Below, one piece after another: positions 1 through 5,173 of a stretch of DNA of 5,243 nucleotides. Within the stretch, counting starts at the first letter, position 1. Each line of letters opens with the position of its first letter. The position numbers and the translations under genes are program-made. The stretch is taken from positions 1 to 5,243 of the forward strand of contig JAJPXE010000132.1 of assembly GCA_021205645.1 (NCBI GenBank). The letters run 5' to 3'. The DNA is from Candidatus Gastranaerophilales bacterium (GTDB lineage Bacteria; Cyanobacteriota; Vampirovibrionia; Gastranaerophilales; Gastranaerophilaceae). A model generated the notes under the pieces. That model searched no databases. It saw only the letters and a list, made by a program, of their open reading frames with translations, and was not told the DNA's origin.

Positions 1-183
1 GCTATATATGGTTAAAAGTGTAATGACTCCCGAAACTCCGACAATTGAATAAACTAATCTCGACAATGTACTCATCTCACCGAAAACAGCCGCAACTAAA
101 TCAAATTTGAGTATTCCGACTAATCCCCAGTTGATTGCTCCAATAACTGTTAAAACGAATGCTAAAATTTTTACTATTTTCAT
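1..183 (-). CDS. DUF378 family small membrane protein (partial, C-terminus beyond left edge)
   Basis: The gene starts at ATG 183-181 and runs off the window after 61 codons, so the stop is not seen. A strong Shine-Dalgarno (GGAAAGGAGA, 200-191) lies 7 bases upstream of the ATG and fixes the start. The visible protein begins MKIVKILAFVLTVIGAINWG, then has LVGILKFDLVAAVFG, a short polar turn EMSTLSR and a second hydrophobic stretch LVYSIVGVSGVITLLTIY. The INWGLVG...FDLVAA.(F/L)G...S.LSR.VY..VG pattern is the signature I know for DUF378 (B. subtilis YuzA-like): proteins of roughly 70-80 residues with two membrane helices and no established function. By that length only the last few residues should be missing. 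It lies 117 bp downstream of the gene ending at 301, with its own promoter candidate, so it is probably transcribed at least partly separately. Family assignment is from motif memory, not a search. Confidence 0.85.
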   Translation of the reverse strand, partial: MKIVKILAFVLTVIGAINWGLVGILKFDLVAAVFGEMSTLSRLVYSIVGVSGVITLLTIYS

Positions 184-244
184 GGTAATTTCTCCTTTCC
201 GAATAAATACAGAATATTACTGTTTATCAAAAGAATAAATTACC
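184..244 (-). promoter_or_regulatory. Possible leader hairpin before the DUF378 start codon
   Basis: In the minus-strand transcript GGUAAUUU (244-237) is perfectly complementary to AAAUUACC (191-184). The second arm fills the spacer between the Shine-Dalgarno and the ATG. The 45-base loop would contain most of the ribosome binding site, and the stem would abut the start codon. The stem is only 8 bp and mostly A-U, so chance is a real explanation. No recognised riboswitch motif is visible. Confidence 0.25.
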
Positions 245-292
245 CTGATACAACATGGCCGGTATAATCTTTTATTCTTGAACAAAAGTTTG

Positions 293-320
293 ATTATATT
301 TTAAGGGTTTTGACTGACAC
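293..320 (-). promoter_or_regulatory. Candidate sigma70-type promoter for the DUF378 gene
   Basis: On the minus strand there is a perfect -10 TATAAT at 298-293, with a 4/6 -35 match GTGTCA at 320-315 and a 16-bp spacer. The -35 sits inside the end of the upstream gene and the -10 begins 3 bases past its stop codon (303-301). The predicted start near 286 gives a leader of about 100 nt before the DUF378 ATG. In such AT-rich DNA a TATAAT by chance is common, so this remains a candidate. I saw no strong intrinsic terminator for the upstream gene in 184-300, so read-through is also possible. Confidence 0.4.
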
Positions 321-765
321 CAAAACCGCAGACATTTTTAACAAATGCATACAAAGCGTAAGCTCCGAGAGCCGCACCCGATACTTTGGCGGCAGTTCCC
401 TTGCTTGTTACGGACGGTCCTTTAGTTAATAATGCGGCAGCTGACAGACCCCACGGAACTGCATCAGAAAACATCATGCCGGCAAAACCTTTTACATATC
501 CTATCCCGCCGTTGATAAAACCACGCAGGTTATTTGTTATTTCCCAATTAAATAATTTATCTTTTAAGGTCATATTAACATGACTTGGCTGGTGCAGGTT
601 TCGGGTATTGTCGAACCAGTCGAGCGCAGCTTCGGAATTTTTCCTGTTTTTGTATATTGTTGAAATCCGCTTGCCCTCTTTATGAGCATCATATAGCAGC
701 ATTCCCGCTCCGGCTGCACCGGCGGCTTTTATTCCCCATTTAGTTATTGCTTGTGTCATTGTCAT
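301..765 (-). CDS. Small Ala/Gly-rich hydrophobic protein of unknown function, 154 aa
   Basis: I do not recognise the family. Hydrophobic stretches lie at about residues 11-25 (GIKAAGAAGAGMLLY), 84-113 (containing IGYVKGFAGMMF and VPWGLSAAALL) and 129-143, separated by polar regions. The stretch from 26 to 80 is charged and aromatic (DAHKEGKR, then ALDWFDNTRN). Glycine-alanine helices of this kind suggest membrane association or helix packing, but no signal peptide cleavage site is evident. The start at 765 is preferred over the ATG two codons later because AGGGAG (780-775) lies 9 bases before it. That ATG shares ATGA with the TGA stop of the HEAT-like gene (764-762), so the two are almost certainly translationally coupled and perhaps act together. 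A LYDAHKxGK-type motif near the N-terminus resembles small proteins I associate with gut Melainabacteria, which is a weak recollection. Real gene: high confidence; function: unknown. Confidence 0.75.
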   Translation of the reverse strand: MTMTQAITKWGIKAAGAAGAGMLLYDAHKEGKRISTIYKNRKNSEAALDWFDNTRNLHQPSHVNMTLKDKLFNWEITNNLRGFINGGIGYVKGFAGMMFSDAVPWGLSAAALLTKGPSVTSKGTAAKVSGAALGAYALYAFVKNVCGFGVSQNP

Positions 766-1391
766 ACTGTTGTACTCCCTGTAGTTGTTGTTATCGGCTG
801 ATTAACGATTGTTGTATCCGCACTCATCTGGAGCAGGCATGTTTCTATCAATCCCCTATCTCTATCTAACAGGTTCGGGTCTTGTTTTATAAATTCTAAT
901 ACTGTTTTTGTATTTTCATCTCCGCTTGCAAGCTGTGAATCAAGGGCAATAAGTCCTCTTTCTCTAACTTTGCGGTCGTACGGGTCTAAAATCATTTTAT
1001 TAACAAGTGCATTCATTGCTTTATCATTATATCTTGTTTTATCTTCATCAAGTCTTTTAATAACTTCACTTGCCGCATATTCCCTTATCTCCGTATCTTC
1101 ACTGTTTAGATAATTTTCAAGCTGCTTGATATATTCATCGGTCAGTACAACAACACGTTTTTTTACAGTATTATTTGCATAATTATTCATATAATATCCG
1201 GAAGGATAACAACAGCAACCGCCATCTGAACTGTTATTGCCGCCAGCTCCGACTATTGTACAATTAGGCATCGGATTTTTTAATAGCGGAGAATCCGGAG
1301 GTAATTTCGACGGATCTATAACATTGCAGTATATTCCTATTCCTGCATAGTTTTGTGCTGTTGGATTGTTATTGCCTACAGATGTTGCCAT
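762..1391 (-). CDS. HEAT-like helical repeat protein with low-complexity, Cys-containing N-terminus, 209 aa
   Basis: Two parts are visible. Residues 1-75 are Asn/Pro/Gly-rich and probably extended, with cysteines at 22, 44 and a CCC run at 59-61 followed by YPSGYYMNNY. Residues 84-190 read as three antiparallel helix pairs: TDEYIKQLENYLN + EIREYAASEVIKRL, then DKAMNALVNKMI + DRKVRERGLIALDSQL, then TKTVLEFIKQ + DRDRGLIETCLLQM. The D-x-x-(V/I)-R-x-x-A/G spacing in each second helix is typical of HEAT or Armadillo-like scaffolds that bind other proteins. The C-terminal 20 residues are Thr-rich (ITTTTGSTTV). No catalytic motif, signal peptide or membrane segment is evident, so a cytosolic or peripheral scaffold role is inferred. 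The ribosome site is modest (GAAAGG, 1405-1400, 8 bases from the ATG). Its TGA overlaps the next start, so its likely partner is the 154-residue hydrophobic protein. Exact family not recognised. Confidence 0.75.
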   Translation of the reverse strand: MATSVGNNNPTAQNYAGIGIYCNVIDPSKLPPDSPLLKNPMPNCTIVGAGGNNSSDGGCCCYPSGYYMNNYANNTVKKRVVVLTDEYIKQLENYLNSEDTEIREYAASEVIKRLDEDKTRYNDKAMNALVNKMILDPYDRKVRERGLIALDSQLASGDENTKTVLEFIKQDPNLLDRDRGLIETCLLQMSADTTIVNQPITTTTGSTTV

Positions 1392-1538
1392 ACACGTAAC
1401 CTTTCATGTATATAAAGTTTTTTATATATATAAAATTGCCACATCTTTAAGAAATGTAAAAAAATTGTAAAAATAGCAAAAAATTATATTTATAAGACTT
1501 ACAATAAATATAAATAATGTGTGTGTGAAGGAGTTGTT
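1392..1538. promoter_or_regulatory. Divergent AT-rich intergenic promoter region
   Basis: This 147-bp gap separates the leftward HEAT-like gene from the rightward gene at 1539 and must hold both promoters. It contains an alternating TA tract (around 1409-1431). Leftward, TTTACA (1460-1455) is a 5/6 match to a -35, but the best -10 (TTTTAT, 1435-1430) is at a long 19-bp spacing. Rightward, TTGTAA (1465-1470) could pair with TTTATA (1489-1494, 18 bp) or TATAAG (1491-1496, 20 bp). None is convincing alone; the two -35 candidates lie only a few bases apart, so the promoters would be back to back. No operator palindrome or RNA gene was seen. GAAGGAG at 1527-1533 is the ribosome site of the rightward gene. 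Confidence 0.4.
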
Positions 1539-2468
1539 ATGGTATCATCTGTTTCAATAAATAATCAACCGGCGGATTACAATAAATATACAACCGACAG
1601 ACAGAGAGCAAAAGCGGAAAAGTTTGTTAACAAAGATGAATATCAAGTATCCCGAATGGCTAATAAACAATATAATAAAAAGTATCAAGCAGGGGATAAA
1701 AATTTCAGCAGGAATGTAAACCGCACGATCAATTCACTTCCGCTGATAGCCGCAACATCAGGACTCCTTATGAAAAAAGGCGTGCCTGCATCTTTAAGAA
1801 CAGGTGCTTACTGGGGAATTGCACTTTTATCAGCTAAAGCTGTCGGAGCTATAAATGATAAAGCTGTAAAATCAAGTCCGAAATTAAAAAAAGCCGAGAA
1901 GAAAAATCCGGGTTTAACATTGCTCGGCGGATTTGCTGCATCTCTGGGTGCTATGTACGGAGCAAACACATTATTTGATAAAGCTGTTGACAGCCCGAAA
2001 GCCCAAAAAACAGCTAAAAATGTTGTTCGCGGTATAAAAGAAAAAGCGAAAGGTATTAAAAACCCGTTTTCTGAAACAGTTAAGGAAATAAGCGGAAAAA
2101 TAGCCGGTTTAAAATCGAAAATCAAAGTTCCGGATGTTATTAAAAATTCGGCAGAAAAAATAGCTAATTCACATCAAGCAAAGGCTGCGGCAAAAACCGT
2201 TAAAAGCGTAGTACAACGTGCTGTCAAATATGCCCCGACTCTGGTAGTTCTTGGTTCAATCGGTGCCGTTGTCGGAAAAACAATTTCTTCAGCTAATAAA
2301 TATTCCAATATAAAATCTAATATTAAAGAAGCTCAATTTAATACAGCAAAAGATTTGATGAATATTTATAGTGAAGAGAATGCAGTATTAAAAGACGATA
2401 ATAACAATAAGGAATTTGAATTAAACACTATCAAGTCCGTACTTGCAGAGGAAACAGCTGATGCATAA
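1539..2468 (+). CDS. Lys/Ala-rich protein with several hydrophobic segments, unknown function, 309 aa
   Basis: I do not recognise the family. The start is the ATG at 1539, served by GAAGGAG (1527-1533, 5-base spacer); an in-frame GTG at 1521 lies upstream of that ribosome site and is not credible. Residues 1-65 are polar and basic. Hydrophobic stretches follow at about 67-78, 88-105, 125-146 and 231-248, the last two long enough to span a membrane. Between them, 150-230 is a lysine-rich, probably amphipathic helical region with repeated K-A/I-K spacing (GIKEKAKGIK, AAAKTVKSVV). The C-terminal 60 residues are acidic and Asn-rich. Residues about 89-121 and 130-160 look like an internal duplication: hydrophobic stretch, DKAV, SPK, then KxAxK. 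There is no signal peptide and no enzyme motif. It precedes radA by 26 bp in the same direction. A membrane-associated or membrane-inserting role is inferred only from composition. Confidence 0.75.
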   Translation: MVSSVSINNQPADYNKYTTDRQRAKAEKFVNKDEYQVSRMANKQYNKKYQAGDKNFSRNVNRTINSLPLIAATSGLLMKKGVPASLRTGAYWGIALLSAKAVGAINDKAVKSSPKLKKAEKKNPGLTLLGGFAASLGAMYGANTLFDKAVDSPKAQKTAKNVVRGIKEKAKGIKNPFSETVKEISGKIAGLKSKIKVPDVIKNSAEKIANSHQAKAAAKTVKSVVQRAVKYAPTLVVLGSIGAVVGKTISSANKYSNIKSNIKEAQFNTAKDLMNIYSEENAVLKDDNNNKEFELNTIKSVLAEETADA

Positions 2469-2482
2469 TATTTTTTTTAAGC

Positions 2483-2488
2483 TATAAT
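2483..2488 (+). promoter_or_regulatory. Perfect -10 box (TATAAT) suggesting a leaderless radA transcript
   Basis: TATAAT ends 6 bases before the radA ATG (2495), so a normal start distance puts transcription at or within a base of the A of that ATG. No purine-rich Shine-Dalgarno precedes radA (the 12 bases upstream of the ATG are all A or T), which fits leaderless translation. The -35 is poor: GATGCA at 2460-2465 with a 17-bp spacer matches only 2 of 6, so this promoter would be weak or activator-dependent. A T8 run (2471-2478) falls in the spacer. Alternatively radA is read from the upstream transcript by re-initiation across the 26-bp gap. Confidence 0.4.
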
Positions 2489-2494
2489 TAAATT

Positions 2495-3889
2495 ATGGCG
2501 AAGATTAGAACAAAATATGTGTGTCAACAGTGCGGTTACGAAACAGCAAGATATATGGGTAAATGTCCTGAATGCGGAAGCTGGGAATCTTTTGTCGAGG
2601 AAACCATGATTAAAGAATCGGCATCATCCGTATTATCCGCAGTCATTTTGGATAATGCCGCTCCGCCGGTGCTTATAAAAGATATAACAATAGGTAAAGA
2701 AATCAGGATTTCAACTGGTATAGAAGAATTTGACAGGGTACTGGGCGGCGGGCTTGTTCAGGGTTCGCTTGTTTTGCTTGCGGGCGATCCCGGAATAGGA
2801 AAGTCAACACTCCTGCTCCAAACAGGCGGAGAACTCTCTAAACAGAATAAAAAAGTACTCTATATTTCTGCCGAAGAATCTGCAAGCCAGATTAAACTGC
2901 GCTCCGGCAGGCTGGAAATAAACTCGGATAATTTGTATATTTATGCTCAAACAAACTTTGATTGCATAAAAAAACAAATCTCCGAACTTAAGCCGGAAGT
3001 AGTGGTAGTCGACAGTATTCAGGCTATTTATTCAAATAATATTCAAAGCTCAGCAGGAAGCGTTTCTCAAATTCGGGAATGCTGTAATGAATTGATGCAT
3101 ATTTCAAAAAATGAGAACATAACAATGATAGTAATCGGTCATGTAACAAAAGAGGGCAACATAGCAGGACCAAAAGTTCTGGAGCACATGGTTGATACCG
3201 TTATTCAATTTGAGGGAGATAAGTATAAATCATACAGGGTGCTTAGAGCAGTAAAAAACCGTTTCGGAACTACATCGGAAGTCGGAATTTTTGAGATGGT
3301 ATCTAAAGGGTTAAAAGAGGTTACAAATCCGAGTGAATTATTTTTAAAAGAGTATAATCAATCGCAGGTTGCAGGGAGTGTAATAATTGTTGCAAATGAG
3401 GGAACACGCCCGATGCTGGTAGAAATACAGGCATTAGTGGGTACAACACCTTATCCGGCACCGAGAAGGGTTACAAACGGTGTTGACTTTAACAGAGTGT
3501 TGCAAATACTCGCCGTTCTTGAAAAAAGAGTCGGTCTAAACCTTTCCAAACAGGATGTTTATGTAAATGTTATAGGCGGTATGGATATTCGGGAGCCGGC
3601 TGCAGACTTGGGGATTGCACTTGCGGTTGCAACGTGTGCAAGAGATGTAGTCATTGATCCTCATACCGCAATTATCGGAGAAATAGGACTCTCAGGCGAG
3701 ATTAGAACAGTTAACCATATCGAAAAAAGGATTAATGAGGCTGCCAAATTAGGATTTAAAAAGATTATTATACCTGATTCTAATGAACTTGATGAAAAAT
3801 TTGACGGAGTAAAAATAATAAGAGTCAAAAAAATAATTGATGCAATTTCAGCCTGTTTGAGTAATGAACTCAAAATGGTGAGAGCTTAA
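2495..3889 (+). CDS. radA: DNA repair protein RadA (Sms)
   Basis: RadA is a RecA-like ATPase that drives branch migration during homologous recombination and repair of stalled forks; it acts in the cytoplasm on DNA. At 464 aa it is full length for the family (about 450-460). All landmarks are present: an N-terminal zinc finger with C10-x2-C13-x10-C24-x2-C27; Walker A GDPGIGKST (97-105); Walker B VVVVDSIQ ending in D173-Q176; the RadA-specific KNRFG motif (254-258); and a C-terminal Lon-like domain (about 290-455) with EPAADLG (367-373) and GEIGLSGEIR (395-404). The Lon catalytic serine position falls in the Ala-Ala of EPAADLG, so no protease activity is expected, as is usual for RadA. The N-terminus MAKIRTKYVCQQCGYE matches the family start, which settles the ATG although there is no Shine-Dalgarno. 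aroF follows 20 bp downstream, probably co-transcribed. Confidence 0.98.
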   Translation: MAKIRTKYVCQQCGYETARYMGKCPECGSWESFVEETMIKESASSVLSAVILDNAAPPVLIKDITIGKEIRISTGIEEFDRVLGGGLVQGSLVLLAGDPGIGKSTLLLQTGGELSKQNKKVLYISAEESASQIKLRSGRLEINSDNLYIYAQTNFDCIKKQISELKPEVVVVDSIQAIYSNNIQSSAGSVSQIRECCNELMHISKNENITMIVIGHVTKEGNIAGPKVLEHMVDTVIQFEGDKYKSYRVLRAVKNRFGTTSEVGIFEMVSKGLKEVTNPSELFLKEYNQSQVAGSVIIVANEGTRPMLVEIQALVGTTPYPAPRRVTNGVDFNRVLQILAVLEKRVGLNLSKQDVYVNVIGGMDIREPAADLGIALAVATCARDVVIDPHTAIIGEIGLSGEIRTVNHIEKRINEAAKLGFKKIIIPDSNELDEKFDGVKIIRVKKIIDAISACLSNELKMVRA

Positions 3890-3909
3890 TTTTATAGGAG
3901 AAGATAAAA

Positions 3910-4947
3910 ATGATTATAATAATGGAACCTGACGCAACAAAATCACAGATAAACAATGTCGTTCAACATCTTGAAGAACTGGATTTTAAAATAAATATTA
4001 GCTATGGTGAAGTATTGACGGTTATAGCGGCAATAGGCGACAAGCGTCTTGTTCAGCCTCATTCAATAACATCATTTGACGGTGTAAGAGAGGTAAAGCT
4101 CATTCAAGATCCGTTTAAACTGGCAAGCAGAGAAAGCCAAAAAGAAGATACTGTAATAGAATTTTCAAACGGTGTAAAAATCGGAGGTAAGAATAAGCCT
4201 GTAGTTATAGCAGGGCCTTGCAGTGTTGAAGAAAACATTAACGGTTTGCTGGAAGTAGCGTATGCTGCGAAGGAAATGGGTGCAAAAATTCTTAGGGGCG
4301 GTGCATTTAAACCGAGGACTTCGCCGTACGATTTTCAGGGTTTGGAGGAGCGGGGGCTTCAATATCTTGCAAAAGCAAGAGAAGAAACGGGGCTTCTTGT
4401 TGCGACGGAAGTAATGGATACTCTGGATTTGCCGCTTGTGTGCGATTATGCGGACATCATTCAGGTTGGTGCAAGAAATATGCAGAATTTCAAGCTGTTA
4501 AAAGCAATTGGTAAATGCAATACTCCTGTTATTTTAAAAAGAGGTCCGGCTGCGGGAATTAAAGAATTTTTGCTTGCGGCTGAGCATATTATGTACAATG
4601 GAAACCCTAATGTAATTCTTTGTGAAAGAGGGATTAAGGGTTTTGATTCGGGATATACGAGGAATGTGCTTGATTTAGCGGCAGTCGGCGTTATTAAAAA
4701 GTATTCTCATTTGCCGATAATAGTAGACCCGAGCCATGCGACAGGAAAAAGATATTTAATAGAGCCAATGTCAAAGGCAGCAATTGTAGCCGGTGCAGAC
4801 GGTATAATGATGGAGGTTCACAACAATCCTGACAAGGCATATTCAGATGGTGCACAGAGTTTGACCATCCCTCAATTCCGAACGTTAATGAAACATCTGT
4901 CAAAACTTGTTGAAGTTCTTGAGTCAGAAGATTTGACTGCGGTGTAA
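3910..4947 (+). CDS. aroF: 3-deoxy-7-phosphoheptulonate (DAHP) synthase, type I-beta
   Basis: It condenses phosphoenolpyruvate with erythrose 4-phosphate to DAHP, the first committed step of the shikimate pathway to Phe, Tyr, Trp and chorismate products; cytoplasmic and metal-dependent. Residues 1 to about 66 form the ferredoxin-like N-terminal domain (MIIIMEPDAT..., VTVI-like strands) that in Thermotoga maritima DAHP synthase mediates feedback inhibition by Tyr/Phe; the rest is the TIM barrel. Substrate motifs are intact: AGPCSVE (101-107), KILRGGAFKPRTSPYDFQG (126-144), QVGARNMQNF (185-194), LKRG (209-212). Metal ligands by family comparison are C104, H276 (DPSHATG), E302 and D313 (YSDGAQS). 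At 345 aa it is close to full-length relatives (about 340). AGGAG (3896-3900), 9 bases upstream, supports ATG 3910; the ATG at 3922 would trim the first strand. Symbols aroF, aroG and aroA(G) are all used for this class, so the letter is uncertain. Confidence 0.96.
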   Translation: MIIIMEPDATKSQINNVVQHLEELDFKINISYGEVLTVIAAIGDKRLVQPHSITSFDGVREVKLIQDPFKLASRESQKEDTVIEFSNGVKIGGKNKPVVIAGPCSVEENINGLLEVAYAAKEMGAKILRGGAFKPRTSPYDFQGLEERGLQYLAKAREETGLLVATEVMDTLDLPLVCDYADIIQVGARNMQNFKLLKAIGKCNTPVILKRGPAAGIKEFLLAAEHIMYNGNPNVILCERGIKGFDSGYTRNVLDLAAVGVIKKYSHLPIIVDPSHATGKRYLIEPMSKAAIVAGADGIMMEVHNNPDKAYSDGAQSLTIPQFRTLMKHLSKLVEVLESEDLTAV

Positions 4948-4997
4948 TAATCATCATTTCATATTTTCCCCTCTCCCTATTCGGACGGGTTTTCCTG

Positions 4998-5026
4998 TGC
5001 CCTCTCCTGCGGAGCAGGAGAGGGCA
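4998..5026 (+). repeat. Perfect hairpin, 13-bp stem (unit 1)
   Basis: GCCCTCTCCTGC (4999-5010) and GCAGGAGAGGGC (5014-5025) are exact complements around a GGA loop, with one further T-A pair outside. This is the strongest palindrome in the window, 50 bp after the aroF stop. It could stall or protect the 3' end of the radA-aroF mRNA, but neither strand carries a T-run after it, so it is not a standard intrinsic terminator. It is followed by a weaker nested hairpin (5029-5056: AAGACT...AGTCTT with TGC/GCA inside). Confidence 0.85.
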
Positions 5027-5115
5027 GTAAGACTTGCGATGCAGCAATTTAGTCTTGCGGGTGAGGTGATTTCTGTGCGGCACCACCCCCTCACCTGCTT
5101 GCACCCCACCCCTAG

Positions 5116-5137
5116 CCTCTCCCCGTATGGGGAGGGG
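5116..5137 (-). repeat. Hairpin, 9-bp stem (unit 2, opposite orientation)
   Basis: CCTCTCCCC (5116-5124) pairs with GGGGAGGGG (5129-5137) around a GTAT loop, with a single T-G wobble. On the minus strand it is followed 20 bases later by GGTGAGG (5095-5089), the same order as in units 1 and 3 on the plus strand. It is flanked by AAAAA (5138-5142), matched in inverted form by TTTT at 4964-4967, next to CCCCTCTCCC. Confidence 0.75.
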
Positions 5138-5149
5138 AAAAATAGTTAT

Positions 5150-5173
5150 TGCCCTCTCCGTCCGAAGAGGGCA
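5150..5173 (+). repeat. Hairpin, 8-bp stem (unit 3)
   Basis: TGCCCTCT (5150-5157) pairs with AGAGGGCA (5166-5173) around CCGTCCGA. The stretch CCGTCCGAA (5158-5166) is the exact reverse complement of TTCGGACGG at 4980-4988, tying unit 3 to the partial unit at the left end of the cluster. Further small stems follow: GAAAATC/GATTTTC (5174-5180 with 5192-5198) and CTGCC/GGCAG (5212-5216 with 5220-5224), inside an outer GGGC/GCCC pairing (5203-5206 with 5229-5232). Confidence 0.7.

Noticed and set aside
386..583. Plus-strand open frame opposite the 154-aa gene
   Set aside because: It is antisense to a gene supported by a ribosome site and ATGA coupling; no motif or start signal of its own.
1521..1538. 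GTG start at 1521 for the gene at 1539
   Set aside because: It lies upstream of and includes the GAAGGAG ribosome site that serves ATG 1539, and has no site of its own.
1808..2125. Antisense open frame of 105 codons inside the orphan gene
   Set aside because: No ribosome site or motif; it shadows an A-rich coding strand, which makes long Phe-rich antisense frames by composition alone.
2440..2480. Terminator between the orphan gene and radA (T8 run at 2471-2478)
   Set aside because: Only a weak, interrupted stem (TGCA...TGCA, CAGCTG) precedes the T-run, so no credible GC-rich hairpin exists.
4998..5026. Intrinsic terminator for the radA-aroF operon
   Set aside because: The stem is strong, but no T-run follows on the plus strand (GTAAGAC follows) or on the minus strand, so it does not fit a Rho-independent terminator. 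It may still act as an mRNA-stabilising or attenuating hairpin.
4694..5104. Minus-strand open frame of 136 codons overlapping the end of aroF and the repeat cluster
   Set aside because: It lies antisense to conserved aroF coding sequence and then runs through palindromic repeats; its product is low-complexity His/Leu/Arg-rich with no motif.
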